DNA from: Gemmatimonas phototrophica
Lineage (GTDB): Bacteria; Gemmatimonadota; Gemmatimonadetes; Gemmatimonadales; Gemmatimonadaceae
Assembly (NCBI RefSeq): GCF_000695095.2
Contig: NZ_CP011454.1
Coordinates: 1,922,001 to 1,986,000, forward strand
DNA: 64,000 nt
Direction: 5' to 3'
The notes below the pieces were generated by a model. That model saw only the letters and a list, made by a program, of their open reading frames with translations, ran no database searches and was not told the DNA's origin. Position 1 is the first letter of the stretch, and each line of letters opens with the position of its first letter. The position numbers and the translations under genes were made by a program. Positions 1 through 10,886 of the stretch are shown in pieces.

Positions 1-452
1 AGCCGGTGCGCGCGGTGCAATGACGGGAGCCCCGCCGGCAGCCCCTCCTCAAGCGTGGAGCGATTGGCCTTCTGCGCCTTCATGCTTTCCCACGGCCGCT
101 TGATCCCATCGCCGTACAGGTGCGGATGCCGCGCATGCATCTTGGCGATGAGCGCTCCCGCGACATCCTGCATGGTGAATGCTCCCCGGTCTTCGGCCAC
201 GACCGCGTGAAAAAGTACCTGCAGCAGCAGGTCCCCCAACTCGTCGCGCAGCACCGCGTCGTCGCCACCGGCAATGGCGTCATCCACTTCGTGCGCTTCT
301 TCAATCAGATAGGGGCGGAGCGTGGTGTGGGTCTGGACCCGGTCCCAGTCGCAGCGGGCCCGCAGATCCTTCATGAGGGCCAGCGCGTCATCGAGCGAGC
401 GCGGGGCAGGGGAGTTCTCCCCAGTGGGACCTTCGGAAGACGAGGCGTCCAT
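1..452 (-). CDS. mazG: Nucleoside triphosphate pyrophosphohydrolase MazG (partial, runs off the window start)
   Basis: About 150 N-terminal residues are visible, read leftward from an ATG at 452-450; the C-terminus lies outside the window. The all-alpha NTP-PPase metal motif is present as E51-E52-x-x-E55 followed by E71-x-x-D74 (ELGD), and the segment with LFHA and KMHARHPH is typical of MazG proper. The family hydrolyses (d)NTPs to NMP plus pyrophosphate, cleaning the nucleotide pool and influencing ppGpp. It is divergent from alr with only 39 bp between them, so promoters must overlap. The family call is secure; the length of the missing part is unknown. Confidence 0.93.
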   Translation of the reverse strand, partial: MDASSSEGPTGENSPAPRSLDDALALMKDLRARCDWDRVQTHTTLRPYLIEEAHEVDDAIAGGDDAVLRDELGDLLLQVLFHAVVAEDRGAFTMQDVAGALIAKMHARHPHLYGDGIKRPWESMKAQKANRSTLEEGLPAGLPSLHRAHR

Positions 453-491
453 CGTTGTGCGGGCTGCGTGAAAGCGCTTAGGATTGCCGGT

Positions 492-1667
492 ATGGCTGCC
501 TCGCCAATATACCCGACCCGCGACGACGATTTCGCTCGCGCCTGGCTCGATGTCGACCTCGGCGCCCTGCGCCACAACGCCGGCGTTCTGCGTGCGCGGG
601 CCGGCGTGCCGTTGCTGCCCATGGTAAAGGCCAATGGCTATGGGGTGGGAGCAGTGGCTGTCGCCCGGGCACTGGGTATGGCCTTTGACGACCAGCCCGC
701 ACTCGCCGACGCCCCCTGGGGGCTGGGGATCGCGTCGCTCGACGAAGCGGAACTGCTTCGCGAGGCGGGCTGCCTGGGGCGCATCGTCTGCCTGCAACCC
801 CTGCTGCCCAACGAGTTGGTACGCGCGCACGCGTTGGGGGTTACCCCGGCATTGCATCGCGCCGCCGATATCGCCCGGTGGACCACCCTCGGGGCACCGG
901 AGGCACTGGCGCCCTACCACCTGTCCGTGGATACCGGCATGGCCCGAGCCGGTATTCGGTGGGACGAGGTGGATTCGCTCCGCGATGCCATGCGACAGGC
1001 GCCCCCTCAGGGCGTCTTTACACACTTTCACTCCGCCGACGAATCGCTCGCTTCACGCGACGAACAGGACGGCCGTTTTGCCGACGCCCTGGCGGTCTTG
1101 CACGATGTCCTCCCCCCTGACGTCCTGCGGCACAGCGACAACAGCGGTGCGATTGCCAGCCGCCACGCCGGGTCACCGGGGCATCTCGCCCGTCCCGGTA
1201 TTGCCCTCTATGCCGGACTGTTCAGTGAGGAGCTCGGACTGCAGCCGGTGGTGCACCTGCGGGCCCGGATTATCGATCTCCGCGCGGTTCACGAGGGGGA
1301 GTCGGTATCTTACGGCGCAACCTGGCGGGCGCCCGGCCCACGCCGGATCGCCACCATTGCCTGCGGCTATGCCGATGGCTATCGGCGGCATCTTTCCAAC
1401 GCCGGCATGGTACTCATCAACGGAGTGCGCTGTCCGGTCGCGGGACGGGTCACCATGGACATGATCATGGTGGATGTCACCGCCGTGGACTGCGACCTGG
1501 GACAGGTGGCTACGCTGCTCGGGTACGACGGACAGGACTGTCTGACCGTCGAAACCGTGGCCGGGCTGGCTGGCGTGTCTCCTTACGAGTTGCTCGTCGG
1601 GCTCACTCTGCGGGTACCGGCGGTCTACCATGCCTCCATTCGTTCTTCCATTCCATCCTCGGTCTGA
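492..1667 (+). CDS. alr: Alanine racemase
   Basis: This 391-residue PLP enzyme interconverts L- and D-alanine, supplying D-Ala for peptidoglycan. The PLP lysine is K46 in VKANGYG, the catalytic tyrosine is Y274 in VSYGAT, and the GYADGYRR and GRVTMDMIMVDVT segments are family hallmarks. The frame stays open upstream to position 120, but that extension lies antisense to mazG. The ATG at 492 puts the first conserved strand (AWLDVDLGALRHN) where the family has it. It heads a co-directional group with deoB (12 bp gap) and cdd. Confidence 0.96.
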   Translation: MAASPIYPTRDDDFARAWLDVDLGALRHNAGVLRARAGVPLLPMVKANGYGVGAVAVARALGMAFDDQPALADAPWGLGIASLDEAELLREAGCLGRIVCLQPLLPNELVRAHALGVTPALHRAADIARWTTLGAPEALAPYHLSVDTGMARAGIRWDEVDSLRDAMRQAPPQGVFTHFHSADESLASRDEQDGRFADALAVLHDVLPPDVLRHSDNSGAIASRHAGSPGHLARPGIALYAGLFSEELGLQPVVHLRARIIDLRAVHEGESVSYGATWRAPGPRRIATIACGYADGYRRHLSNAGMVLINGVRCPVAGRVTMDMIMVDVTAVDCDLGQVATLLGYDGQDCLTVETVAGLAGVSPYELLVGLTLRVPAVYHASIRSSIPSSV

Positions 1668-1679
1668 ATCGCGCCTCGC

Positions 1680-2891
1680 ATGACAGCAACACCCCCCACC
1701 ACAGTCTCCGCTGCCGATCCGGCGCTGCGACGGGCCATCATTGTCATTCTTGATGGCGTTGGTTGCGGTGCCGCGCCCGATACCGAGGCCTATGGTGATA
1801 CCGGGAGCGACACCCTCGGCAACGTGGCGCGGGCGGTAGGGGGGCTCTCGCTCCCGAACCTGCAGCAACTGGGGCTGGGGACGGCAACGGACGTACAGGG
1901 GGTCCCTCCCGTCCCCCGTCCGGCCGGTGCCTGCGGGGTCATGTTGCCGCGGTCGGCTGGCAAGGACTCCACCACCGGTCATTGGGAGATCGCCGGTTTG
2001 CATCTCGAGATGCCGTTCCCCACCTACCCGAACGGCTTTCCCCCAAGCGTCATCGACGCCTTTGTGCAGGCCACCGGTCGACCGGTGATTGCCAATTGCG
2101 TCGCCAGCGGAACGGCCGTGATTGCCGACTGGGCAGAGGAGCAGCAGCGGTCCGGAGCCTGGATTGTGTATACCAGCGCCGATTCGGTCTTTCAGGTGGC
2201 CGCTCACGAAGAGTGGATCCCGCTCGAGGAGCTGTACCGGGCCTGTGAAGTGGCCCGCACGCTCCTGGTGGCCCCGCACGATGTCTCCCGGGTCATTGCC
2301 CGCCCGTTTCGCGGTACCCCGGGAGCGTGGGCGCGAACTGCCAACCGGCGCGACTACTCCATTCAACCCCCTGGCATCACCCTGCTGGACGTCCTGGAGG
2401 CGGCCGGTGTCCCCCGCAGCGGTGTCGGCAAGGTGGACGATCTTTTCGCCGGTCGGGGCATCCGGTCGCGGCATACCCAGGACAACGCTGAAGGCCTGGA
2501 GGCCATTCTTCACTGGCTGAATACGGCCCCGCGTGGGTTCTGCTTTGCCAACTTGGTAGATTTCGACCAGCAATTCGGGCATCGCAACGATGTCCCGGGT
2601 TTTCAGGGGGCGCTCGAGGCGTTCGATCGAGCGCTCCCTTCACTGCTTACTGCCCTCCGGGAGGACGACCTGCTGTTCATTACGGCTGACCATGGCAACG
2701 ACCCGACCACGCCGTCAACGGACCACGCGCGCGAGCGCGTACCGCTGCTCGTCGCGGGCGCCCGTGTGCGCGGTGGTTCGCTGGGAACGCGGGACACTTT
2801 TTCGGATCTGGGGGCCACGGTGGCCGACTGGTTCGGGCAATCGTGGCGCGGACGCGGCACGTCGTTCCTTCCTGAACTGCTGCACGCGTGA
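1680..2891 (+). CDS. deoB: Phosphopentomutase
   Basis: This 403-residue enzyme of the alkaline-phosphatase superfamily interconverts (deoxy)ribose 1-phosphate and 5-phosphate in nucleoside salvage. The metal-binding start ILDGVGCG, the nucleophile region KDSTTGHWE with threonines 98-99, and the late metal motif [13 protein letters not shown] are all present. The length matches bacterial DeoB. Its stop overlaps the GTG start of cdd by 4 nt (GTGA), so the two nucleoside-catabolism genes are translationally coupled. Confidence 0.96.
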   Translation: MTATPPTTVSAADPALRRAIIVILDGVGCGAAPDTEAYGDTGSDTLGNVARAVGGLSLPNLQQLGLGTATDVQGVPPVPRPAGACGVMLPRSAGKDSTTGHWEIAGLHLEMPFPTYPNGFPPSVIDAFVQATGRPVIANCVASGTAVIADWAEEQQRSGAWIVYTSADSVFQVAAHEEWIPLEELYRACEVARTLLVAPHDVSRVIARPFRGTPGAWARTANRRDYSIQPPGITLLDVLEAAGVPRSGVGKVDDLFAGRGIRSRHTQDNAEGLEAILHWLNTAPRGFCFANLVDFDQQFGHRNDVPGFQGALEAFDRALPSLLTALREDDLLFITADHGNDPTTPSTDHARERVPLLVAGARVRGGSLGTRDTFSDLGATVADWFGQSWRGRGTSFLPELLHA

Positions 2892-3301
2892 CCCCGTTGC
2901 CATCACACATCACGCGTCTGCGCGAACTGGCCGATGCGGCCCGCGCCAACGCCTGGGCTCCGTACTCGGAGTTCCCGGTCGGTGCGGCGCTTGAAACCGA
3001 AGACGGGCAGGTCTTTGCCGGCTGCAACGTGGAGAACGCCTCGTATCCGGCGGGGACCTGTGCGGAGCGCGTCGCGCTCGGCTCAGCAATCGCGGCCGGT
3101 GCGCGGAAGTTTGTGCGCGTAGTGATCACGTCACAGCAGCATGAGCCCACGCCCCCGTGTGGCATTTGTCGTCAGGCGTTGGTGGAATTCGCCCCTGCGC
3201 TGGAAATCGTTGCCGTCACGCCCGATGGGCGTGCGGCTCGCTGGTCGCTGGCAGAGTTGCTGCCCGCACCATTCACGCCTGCTTCGCTCGAGAATGTCTG
3301 A
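2888..3301 (+). CDS. cdd: Cytidine deaminase
   Basis: This 137-residue homotetrameric-type deaminase converts cytidine or deoxycytidine to uridine forms. The zinc and catalytic signature is complete: C58-A-E60 in TCAER and P-C91-x-x-C94 in [18 protein letters not shown] binds substrate. The GTG start overlaps the deoB stop. With deoB it forms a pyrimidine nucleoside salvage pair, deamination followed by use of pentose phosphate. Its last 8 nt overlap the start of the following lipoprotein gene. Confidence 0.96.
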   Translation: MTPLPSHITRLRELADAARANAWAPYSEFPVGAALETEDGQVFAGCNVENASYPAGTCAERVALGSAIAAGARKFVRVVITSQQHEPTPPCGICRQALVEFAPALEIVAVTPDGRAARWSLAELLPAPFTPASLENV

Positions 3302-4583
3302 GCGCGTTCGTTGGTCGTGGTCGCGTCTTCGCGCCCCGTTGCTGGTGTTGTCGATGATCACGGCGTCAGCCGTCACGGCCGCCTGTACCGAAAATCTGGA
3401 GGGAGGCGCTGCCTGCCCTTCGCTCTGCCCCGAACAATCGGAGCAGTTCCGCGACACCACGTTCGAGGCTGTTGTCCTCGACACGTCGCTCGGGGGCTAT
3501 CCCGCTCTCGGACTTGGCACCAATCTCCTGCTCGCCAACCGGCCCGACACGCTGGTCACGCGCGCCATCATGCGGTTTGATCTGCTGACGACCGCATACT
3601 TCCCCAACGGCACCGGCGCCCTCGACTCCATCAGTACCGTGGATTCGGTGTTCCTCAAGGTGCCCCTCGACACGACCGGCCGCCTCGGTACCACGCCGGT
3701 CACGCTGGAGGTCTACGATGTCGATACCACCGCCAGTGACACCGTCCCGGCGGTTTTACGGGCGCTGTTCCGCCCCGATCGGCTCATTGGATCGCTGACG
3801 CTGACGCCCAACGCCACCAGCGACACGATTCGCATTCCGATCAGCAAAACCGTCATGCAGGCCAAGATTGCGGCCAAGAGCCGGTTGCGAGTGGGCATGC
3901 GGCTCAGTGGGGCCGGCCAACTGCGGTTGCGGGCCTTTACGTTCGGGGCCGGCAGCACCACGCTGCAGTATGACGCGGCCACCGACACGTCATACCGCCC
4001 CATCATTGTCACCGCGGGCACCACGCTGCCCAATGCGCCAGATGATGTGAACCAAGCGTACTCGGTGTACGCCCTTACCGATGTGGGGTCGTTGCCACCG
4101 GAGACCACCGGGCTCGTGGTGGGTGGCTATCCGGCCTATCGGACCTACATGCGGTTCAACGTGCCACTGCGCATTACCGATTCCAGCACCATCGTGCGCG
4201 CTGACCTGCTGCTCACGCAGCAGCCCAGCCGCTTTGGGAACGTCGCGGATTCTGTCGCTGTCTTTCCGCTCGTGCCCACGACGACATCGGAGATTAGCGA
4301 CCTCCGGCGCGTGCTGGATCTGGCATCGGAAGGAACGCTTACCGGTATCGACACCACGCGACTGGTGCCTCGCGATAGTGGCCAGAAGGCGCTCAACGTG
4401 TTGGCCCTTGCCCGCTCGTGGCGCACGCTGCCTACCAGTGTCCCACGCGCCTTTGCGCTGCGTATTGCGCTGGAAGGTGCGCAGCCGGCGGAGTTGCGGT
4501 TCTTCAGTAGTCGCGCGTCTGCCTCGTTGCGTCCCAAGTTGCGCATCACTTACCTGCCGAAGTCGGAGTTTGTCCTGCCATGA
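3294..4583 (+). CDS. Putative lipoprotein of unknown function, DNRLRE-like
   Basis: This 429-residue predicted lipoprotein has a hydrophobic signal ending in the lipobox-like SAVTAAC (Cys31). The mature part is beta-rich and shows two similar halves, each with a YPA...RAIMRFDL or [10 protein letters not shown] segment. It closes with [10 protein letters not shown], reminiscent of DNRLRE-type extracellular modules; that likeness is my pattern judgement, not a search result. The ATG at 3294 was chosen because the longer open frame runs back inside cdd. It is coupled by ATGA to the barrel gene downstream, suggesting the two work together at the outer membrane. Confidence 0.72.
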   Translation: MSERVRWSWSRLRAPLLVLSMITASAVTAACTENLEGGAACPSLCPEQSEQFRDTTFEAVVLDTSLGGYPALGLGTNLLLANRPDTLVTRAIMRFDLLTTAYFPNGTGALDSISTVDSVFLKVPLDTTGRLGTTPVTLEVYDVDTTASDTVPAVLRALFRPDRLIGSLTLTPNATSDTIRIPISKTVMQAKIAAKSRLRVGMRLSGAGQLRLRAFTFGAGSTTLQYDAATDTSYRPIIVTAGTTLPNAPDDVNQAYSVYALTDVGSLPPETTGLVVGGYPAYRTYMRFNVPLRITDSSTIVRADLLLTQQPSRFGNVADSVAVFPLVPTTTSEISDLRRVLDLASEGTLTGIDTTRLVPRDSGQKALNVLALARSWRTLPTSVPRAFALRIALEGAQPAELRFFSSRASASLRPKLRITYLPKSEFVLP

Positions 4584-5758
4584 CGCGCCTCCGCCCGATG
4601 AGTTCATCGTTGCGCCGTCCGGCGCTGGCTGTGGCCGGATTGGTAGCGGCCGCGTTGTCAGCGTCGCCCCAGGCTGCTCTGGCCCAAGGGTCTCTGGGAG
4701 CGCTCGGATTTGGCTATCCTGTGAACGGCATGAGCACGCGCGCGTCCGGCACCGCCGGCGCGTTTGTCGAGTTTGACGCGCTCACCCCCATCAACCCGTC
4801 CGCCATTGGCGGGCTGGGACGCACGGTCCTCAGTGCCCAGGTGGAACCGGAGTATCGCACCCTCACCTTGGGCGCGGTGCGTGAAAAGACGGCGTCGCAG
4901 CGCATCCCGCTGATTACCGTGGTCTTTCCGGCCCGTCGTGGTTTTGCGGTGGCGTTCAGCGCTCGCGGTTTTCTCGATCGCTCGTATACCACGACGACGA
5001 CCGGCTCCGCCGTGATCGATGGCAATACGCTCCCCACCAGCGAAGTGCTCACGATGCGTGGTGCGATCGGTGATATTCGCGGCGCGTTGGGATGGCAGAT
5101 CAATCCGCGTTTCCGGGTCGGGCTGGGCGGGCACATCTTCACCGGCGACAATACCGCGTCCCGTGAACGAACGTTTGCCGACACGCTGCAGTTCGGCAGT
5201 ACACTCGATTCCTCCAAGGTCACCTATATCGGCACGGCACTCTCGTTTGGTGGCGAAGCGCGTCTCTTCAGCGGACTGTCGGCCATCCTGTCGTACCGTA
5301 TGGGCAACGACCTCGATGCGCGCATCCGTGATACGACGCGCGCGAGCGGTGGAGTGCCGACCCGTGTTGGTGGGGCCCTCCGCTACGACGGCATCCCCGG
5401 CTCGGTGTTCTCCGTGGGATTCGAGCAGGTCAAGTGGTCGGATATGCAGAGCATTGCCTCCAGTCGCACCGTCGCCAGCGATGCCCAGAACGTCTATGTG
5501 GGTGCCGAAGTCGCCGGTCCACGACTGCGCGGCTTTCCGGTCATGGTGCGCGCCGGTTTCTCCCGCAACCAGTTGCCATTCAGCATCTCGGCTGAGCAGG
5601 TCACGGAGTCGCGCATCGGTGGTGGCATCGGTATTCCCATTGCCCGTGATGCCGCGTCCATCGACTTTTCGCTGCAACGTGCCAATCGCTCGCTGGGCGG
5701 TTCGTCCATTAAGGAGTCGGCGTGGTTGCTCGGTGCCGGCATTCAGATCCGCCCGTAA
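4580..5758 (+). CDS. Outer-membrane beta-barrel protein, PorV/FadL-like
   Basis: This 392-residue exported protein has a signal peptide ending near ALA-Q (residues 33-36). The mature start GFGYPVNGMSTRASGTAGAFVEFDALTPINPSAIG resembles the N-plug region of PorV/UPF0164-type barrels. The rest alternates short amphipathic strands and turns and ends in an aromatic-poor IQIRP. It overlaps the preceding lipoprotein gene by 4 nt and lies 12 bp before miaB. The substrate is unknown; a lipoprotein-barrel pair could form an export or assembly complex (inference). Confidence 0.68.
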   Translation: MTRLRPMSSSLRRPALAVAGLVAAALSASPQAALAQGSLGALGFGYPVNGMSTRASGTAGAFVEFDALTPINPSAIGGLGRTVLSAQVEPEYRTLTLGAVREKTASQRIPLITVVFPARRGFAVAFSARGFLDRSYTTTTTGSAVIDGNTLPTSEVLTMRGAIGDIRGALGWQINPRFRVGLGGHIFTGDNTASRERTFADTLQFGSTLDSSKVTYIGTALSFGGEARLFSGLSAILSYRMGNDLDARIRDTTRASGGVPTRVGGALRYDGIPGSVFSVGFEQVKWSDMQSIASSRTVASDAQNVYVGAEVAGPRLRGFPVMVRAGFSRNQLPFSISAEQVTESRIGGGIGIPIARDAASIDFSLQRANRSLGGSSIKESAWLLGAGIQIRP

Positions 5759-5770
5759 GGTGATCCCGTC

Positions 5771-7162
5771 ATGACCGTTCCCGTTCTCCACTTCGATGAT
5801 GCCGTGCCGGTGCCTGGCACGCCCAAGCCCACGGTGTACATCGAGACCTATGGCTGCCAGATGAATGTGGCCGACTCGGAACTGATGTACGGGAAGTTGG
5901 CCGCGCATGGGTACGAGCCGGTGGATCTGCCCGACGGCGCCGATGTGATTCTGGTGAACACCTGCGCCATTCGCGAGAATGCCGAAACGCGGGTGATTGG
6001 CCGGCTCGGTGAGCTCAAGCGGTTCATGAAACCGGACACCATCGTTGGGGTGACCGGCTGCATGGCGCAGCGCCTCGGACCGCGCGTGCTCGATCAGGCC
6101 AAGCATGTGTCGCTCGTGGTGGGGCCGGATGGCTATCGGGCACTGCCGGCGCTCCTCGACGGCGCACGTCGCGGCGAAAAGTTCACCGCCACCGATTTCG
6201 ATCTCGAAGAGCACTACGAAGATGTGGTGGCTCGCCGGTTTGAAGGGGTCAAGGCGTGGATTCCGGTGCAGCGCGGCTGCGACTACCGGTGCACCTACTG
6301 CATTGTGCCCACGACGCGTGGGCCGGAACGCAGTCGCAAGCTCCCTGATGTGGTGCGTGAAGTGCAGCAGGTGGTGGAGCAGGGGCTGTCAGAGGTCGTG
6401 TTGCTCGGCCAGACGGTCAACTCCTACACCGATGGCACGCATGATTTTGCGGATCTGTTGCGGGCTGTCGGGGCCGTGGACGGTATTCGGCGCGTTCGCT
6501 ACACCAGCCCGCATCCCAACGACTTCAGCGACCGGGTGATTGCCGCCATGGCGGAAACGCCCACGGTGTGCGAGCACATTCACCTGCCCATGCAGAGCGG
6601 ATCCACCAGCATGCTCAAGCGCATGCTGCGTCGGTACAGCCGCGAGGAATACCTCGAGTGCGTGGCCCGCATGCGGGCCGCCATTCCCGGGCTCGCCCTC
6701 ACCACGGACATCATCGTGGGGTTCCCAGGAGAGACCGACGAGGAATTTGAGGACACGCTGTCGCTGGTGCGCGAAGTGCGCTTCGACGATGCCTTCATGT
6801 TCAAGTTCTCACCGCGCGAAGGTACGCCGGCTACGCGGATGCCTCCTGAATGGACCATTCCGGATGCGCTGGTGGCCCAACGGTTCGAACGGCTGGTCGC
6901 CACGGTGCGCGGGATTTCGCGTGAGAACAACCTCAAGCGGCTTGGCGATACCACGGAAGTGCTCGTGGAAAAGGTGGCGCGCGATGGTGAGCTGCTGCAG
7001 GCCCGTTCCCGTGATTTCAAGACGGTGATGGTGCCCGCCGACTCGGCTCGCATTGGTGATTACCTCACGGTGCAATTGACCGGTACCACTGGCGCCACGT
7101 TTACGGGAACGCCGGTCGGCGACAAGAAGGAGCGCGTACCGCTACCCATGGCCACGTTGTAA
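5771..7162 (+). CDS. miaB: tRNA-2-methylthio-N6-dimethylallyladenosine synthase MiaB
   Basis: This 463-residue radical-SAM methylthiotransferase adds the 2-methylthio group to i6A37 of tRNAs reading UNN codons. The N-terminal domain has three cluster cysteines, in YGCQMN (C29), NTCAIRE and VTGCMAQR. The radical-SAM cluster is C170-x3-C174-x2-C177 in RGCDYRCTYC, followed by TTRGPERSR, and a TRAM domain ends the protein. The YIETYGCQMNVADSE start and length favour MiaB over RimO or MtaB. Confidence 0.94.
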   Translation: MTVPVLHFDDAVPVPGTPKPTVYIETYGCQMNVADSELMYGKLAAHGYEPVDLPDGADVILVNTCAIRENAETRVIGRLGELKRFMKPDTIVGVTGCMAQRLGPRVLDQAKHVSLVVGPDGYRALPALLDGARRGEKFTATDFDLEEHYEDVVARRFEGVKAWIPVQRGCDYRCTYCIVPTTRGPERSRKLPDVVREVQQVVEQGLSEVVLLGQTVNSYTDGTHDFADLLRAVGAVDGIRRVRYTSPHPNDFSDRVIAAMAETPTVCEHIHLPMQSGSTSMLKRMLRRYSREEYLECVARMRAAIPGLALTTDIIVGFPGETDEEFEDTLSLVREVRFDDAFMFKFSPREGTPATRMPPEWTIPDALVAQRFERLVATVRGISRENNLKRLGDTTEVLVEKVARDGELLQARSRDFKTVMVPADSARIGDYLTVQLTGTTGATFTGTPVGDKKERVPLPMATL

Positions 7163-7240
7163 ACGTGAACGCCCGCGCTGCGCGCGCGGGGCATCGGGTG
7201 CGCATTCCGGATGACGTGCGCAAGGAATTGATGACAGTCC

Positions 7241-7275
7241 AACGGCATGCCGCATGCACCATGCAGCATGCCGTT
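7241..7275. repeat. 10-bp inverted repeat over the comEC start
   Basis: AACGGCATGC (7241-7250) and GCATGCCGTT (7266-7275) are perfect inverted copies around a 15-nt loop that itself contains further GCATGC-like units. Both candidate comEC ATG codons (7247 and 7268) lie inside the arms, so in RNA the hairpin would bury the initiation region. Confidence 0.6.
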
Positions 7276-9604
7276 GCTCATTCATGCCGTCGCCTGGTGG
7301 TTGGCCGGGCTCTTTGTCGCCGAGTGGCGGCATACGCCTGCGCCGTGGCTGCTGCTGGCGGGAGCGTTGGCGGTGGTGGTGCGGGCGCGGCGCGTGGAGC
7401 CGCTGCTGGCCATTGCCGGCATGGTGGTGGCGACGAGTGCGCAGGTGGAGCTCACTCGGTGTCAGGGGCTGTTGCATGCGTCGCTGCAACGGGGAGACAC
7501 CGTCTGGATCGCGTTGGCGGAAACACACCCGTCGCGTGGTCGCCGGGCTGCTCAGGGGCGAGGGGTCGTGCACGAACGTGTACACGCCCCGCGTTGCCGT
7601 GTCCCTGCCACGGTGCAGTGGAGTCCCCTCGACAGCCAACCGCTGCCGGCGGCGGGGAGCACCGCAGGCATTGCCGCTATGTCGCTGCGGACCAACGGTG
7701 CGCTGCGGCTCAGCATGGCGAGAACCACGCGTGCCACTGGTGTTCGAAATCCGTGGCGGGCCTGGCAGGCCAGACTTGGTCGCACGATTGACGAGGCGTT
7801 CCGGCAACGTGCCCCCCTGGTTCGCGCACTGCTGATTGCGGACCAACGCGGTATCGCGCCTGAACTTCGCGACCTGTATGCCGATGCCGGGTTGGTGCAT
7901 CTGCTCTCTGTGAGCGGAATGCATGTGGCTATCATCGCCGGCGCCTTGTTGACGCTCGGCGGAGTACTGCGGCTTCCACGCGCCGCCGTGGAGCCGGCTG
8001 CGATGCTGCTGGTCGGAGGCTACGTGCTGCTGCTGGGATGTCCGGCTCCCGCCGTGCGCAGCGCCGTCATGCTCGGAGTCATGTCGCTCACCGCCCGCCT
8101 GCAGCGCCCCGTGCATGAATGGACCGCGCTGGCCCTCGGCGCTGTCATCCCCACCCTCGATCCGCGCGTGGTGCACGACCTCGGGTGGCAGTTGAGTGTG
8201 AGCGGCATGGCCGCCCTGGTCGCTGCGCGTGCCCTCAAGCGGCGCTGGCGACATCAGGCCAGACAGGGGCCATTGTCCCAGCCGTCGCTGACGGGACGGC
8301 TGACGAACGGCTGGCGATGGGCGCTCGCGCGCCAGGGGATTGGCGGTTGGATGGTTTCCGAAGTGCTCACCGGGGTCATCGCTACGCTCGTCACGGTACC
8401 GGTGATTGCGTGGACTTTTGGCCGAATCAGTCTCATCGCTCCACTGTCCAACCTGGCAGCAGGGCCGGTGGTGGGTGTCATGCAGCCCGCCTTGTTCCTC
8501 GCGTTACTCTGGGCGCAACTGGCCCCGCCGGCGCTGGCAAAGTGGTTACCGGATGCGACGCAGCCACTCATGGCGCTCCTCGATCTGATCGCGTCGTACT
8601 CGGCGGCAGTGCCCGGCGCCGTCATGCCCGTGGCGCCAACCCTGTGGACGGCCGTGGGAGCGGGGGGAGCAGCGGCCCTGGTGGTACGGGGCACGGCTGA
8701 TCGGCGAAGCACCCCATGGTACGTGGCGGCTGCCGGGCTGCTGGCCGTCACTCTGTGGGGACCCGTGGTTGCGCGCGGGAGCGGGCAATTGGAACTCCAT
8801 GTACTTGATGTGGGGCAGGGCGATGCCGTTGCCCTCCGCACCCCGAAGGGGCGCTGGGTGCTCGTTGATGCCGGTCCGCGGTGGAACGGTGGTGATGCCG
8901 GACGACGCACGGTCGTGCCGTATGTGCGGCGACTCGGTGGCGAGGTGGCACTCTTTGTCATGACTCATCCGCACGACGATCACGTTGGCGGTGCGGCGTC
9001 GGTGGTGCGGGCGCTCGAGGTACCGCGCTGGTGGGAGCCCGCCTTCGTGGCGGCCAGCCCGGGCTACCGCGCGGCGCTTCAGGCGCTGCAGCAGCAGCGC
9101 AGTGCCTGGGAACGGGTGCGTCCCGGGGCCGAATTCACACTCGACGGGGTCACGCTCACTGTGCTGGCGCCCGACTCGGCGTGGACGGCCGCGCAATCTG
9201 ATGCCAATGAATCATCGGTGGTACTCCGTGTCGCCTATGGACGCCACAGCTTCCTGCTCACCGGAGATGCGGAACGGGAGGAAGAGGCATGGATGCTGGC
9301 GCACGTGGATCATGCGCTGCTGCAGGCCGATGTACTGAAAGTCGGACATCACGGCAGCCGGACCAGCTCATCCGCGCCATTCCTCGCCGTGGTAGCTCCG
9401 CGGCTGGCCATTGCCTCGTTGGGGGCCGGTAACCGGTACGGGCACCCCGCCACGGAAACAGTGGCGGCGCTGCTCCAGCAGGGGGTTCCTCTGTTGCGTA
9501 CCGATCACGAAGGGACGGTGGTGGTACGCAGCAACGGTGAGCGGCTGGCCGTGCAGGCGGGCGCTGATCACTGGATCATTCCCCCCGCTGCGCGTGTTTG
9601 GTGA
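7268..9604 (+). CDS. comEC: DNA internalization-related competence protein ComEC/Rec2
   Basis: This roughly 778-residue polytopic inner-membrane protein is the channel that takes in single-stranded DNA during natural transformation. It has hydrophobic N-terminal segments, a central competence domain ([34 protein letters not shown]) and further membrane helices. A C-terminal metallo-beta-lactamase-like domain follows, with VGQGDA, VDAG and HPHDDH at residues 567-572. The start is uncertain: ATG 7268 gives the usual MPLL... opening, ATG 7247 adds seven residues, and neither has a clear ribosome-binding site. No other competence gene is in the window. Confidence 0.92.
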   Translation: MPLLIHAVAWWLAGLFVAEWRHTPAPWLLLAGALAVVVRARRVEPLLAIAGMVVATSAQVELTRCQGLLHASLQRGDTVWIALAETHPSRGRRAAQGRGVVHERVHAPRCRVPATVQWSPLDSQPLPAAGSTAGIAAMSLRTNGALRLSMARTTRATGVRNPWRAWQARLGRTIDEAFRQRAPLVRALLIADQRGIAPELRDLYADAGLVHLLSVSGMHVAIIAGALLTLGGVLRLPRAAVEPAAMLLVGGYVLLLGCPAPAVRSAVMLGVMSLTARLQRPVHEWTALALGAVIPTLDPRVVHDLGWQLSVSGMAALVAARALKRRWRHQARQGPLSQPSLTGRLTNGWRWALARQGIGGWMVSEVLTGVIATLVTVPVIAWTFGRISLIAPLSNLAAGPVVGVMQPALFLALLWAQLAPPALAKWLPDATQPLMALLDLIASYSAAVPGAVMPVAPTLWTAVGAGGAAALVVRGTADRRSTPWYVAAAGLLAVTLWGPVVARGSGQLELHVLDVGQGDAVALRTPKGRWVLVDAGPRWNGGDAGRRTVVPYVRRLGGEVALFVMTHPHDDHVGGAASVVRALEVPRWWEPAFVAASPGYRAALQALQQQRSAWERVRPGAEFTLDGVTLTVLAPDSAWTAAQSDANESSVVLRVAYGRHSFLLTGDAEREEEAWMLAHVDHALLQADVLKVGHHGSRTSSSAPFLAVVAPRLAIASLGAGNRYGHPATETVAALLQQGVPLLRTDHEGTVVVRSNGERLAVQAGADHWIIPPAARVW

Positions 9605-9788
9605 CCAGGTGGACGGCTGGAGCGTGTGTGGATGCTTGTTACATGCGTTTCAGTCGATTTGCCGACGAAAAACCGTGGCGTTGCTCTTGCACGAGCTTGC
9701 CCGCACATCACAGCTTTCCGCGCAGCGCACGCGGCGTCACGCAACGGCCGCGGCAAGCGTCTCGCGTTCACCCTTCGGGGGTCCTACC

Positions 9789-10868
9789 GTGGTCAAGCAT
9801 ACTGCGACGTCGGTCGTCACCATCGAGCGCTTTATCATTGAGCAGGAGCGCATGTTTCCCGAGGCCACCGGCGAACTGTCCGGTATCCTCTACGACATGG
9901 CGCTCGCCGGCAAAATGATCGCCAACAAGGTGCGCAGCGCCGGGCTCGCCGACATTCTCGGGGCGACGTCCAATGAGAATGTGCAGGGCGAAGTGCAGCA
10001 GAAGCTCGATGTCATCGCCAACGAGATCATCGTCAAGGCGTTCGATCACGGGGGGCGGCTCTGTGCCATGGCGTCTGAGGAAGAGCCCGACATCATCCAG
10101 ATCCCCGAAGGTTTTCGCAGTGGCAAATATGTGCTGCTGTTCGATCCGCTTGATGGATCATCCAACATCGACGTCAACGTCCCTGTCGGCACCATTTTCT
10201 CCGTGTTCCGCAAGATCACTCGCGGGGCGCGCGGCGAAATGGAAGATCTGCTGCAGCCGGGGCGTCGACAGGTGGCGGCGGGCTACATCCTGTACGGCTC
10301 GAGCACGATGCTGGTCTACACGACCGGGCAGGGGGCGCACGGATTTACCCTCGACCCATCCATTGGGGAATTCCTGCTTTCGCATCCGAACATCCGCATT
10401 CCCGAGCGGGCGCGCTATCTGTCCGTGAATGATGCGTACGAACAGGATTGGCCCGAGCCTACGCGCGCACTCATGCGCCGGTATCGTGGCCTCGACGGAC
10501 AGAAGAAAGCACTCAACGTGCGCTACGTCGGCTCGTTGGTCGCCGACTTTCATCGCAACCTGCTCGGGGGCGGGGTGTTCTGTTATCCCGCCAACGAAAA
10601 AGCCAACCGTGGCAAGTTGCGGTTGCTGTACGAAGCCAATCCGCTGGCGTTCATCGCTGAGCAGGCCGGTGGCCTTGCGACCGACGGCTACGGGAGCATT
10701 CTCGATGTCGAGCCCACAGAGTTGCATCAACGCACGCCCCTGTACATCGGCAGCAAGACCGAAGTGGAACTCGTCAACGAATTCCCGCTGCCCAAGTACG
10801 TGGCCCCCGGCATTCCCGAACGACGGGGAGCAACCCGGGGCGCGCCGTCCCCGCTGTCAGCGTCCTGA
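9789..10868 (+). CDS. fbp: Fructose-1,6-bisphosphatase, class I
   Basis: This 359-residue enzyme dephosphorylates fructose 1,6-bisphosphate, the committed gluconeogenic step. The metal and phosphate signature [11 protein letters not shown] (D119 onward) is exact, and [22 protein letters not shown] and [12 protein letters not shown] are class I landmarks. The frame is open far upstream into comEC; I start at GTG 9789 because it follows a G-rich ribosome-binding site and yields a family-length N-terminus ([10 protein letters not shown]). A strong terminator hairpin begins 18 bp after the stop. Confidence 0.95.
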   Translation: MVKHTATSVVTIERFIIEQERMFPEATGELSGILYDMALAGKMIANKVRSAGLADILGATSNENVQGEVQQKLDVIANEIIVKAFDHGGRLCAMASEEEPDIIQIPEGFRSGKYVLLFDPLDGSSNIDVNVPVGTIFSVFRKITRGARGEMEDLLQPGRRQVAAGYILYGSSTMLVYTTGQGAHGFTLDPSIGEFLLSHPNIRIPERARYLSVNDAYEQDWPEPTRALMRRYRGLDGQKKALNVRYVGSLVADFHRNLLGGGVFCYPANEKANRGKLRLLYEANPLAFIAEQAGGLATDGYGSILDVEPTELHQRTPLYIGSKTEVELVNEFPLPKYVAPGIPERRGATRGAPSPLSAS

Positions 10869-10886
10869 GATTTCACGGCTCGTGAC

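Noticed and set aside
120-491. N-terminal extension of alanine racemase
   Set aside because: The extension lies antisense to mazG, which is clearly coding, and has no family similarity.
4658-6214. A 518-codon minus-strand open frame
   Set aside because: It is antisense to the barrel gene and the start of miaB; the histidine/arginine-rich composition is typical of a shadow frame.
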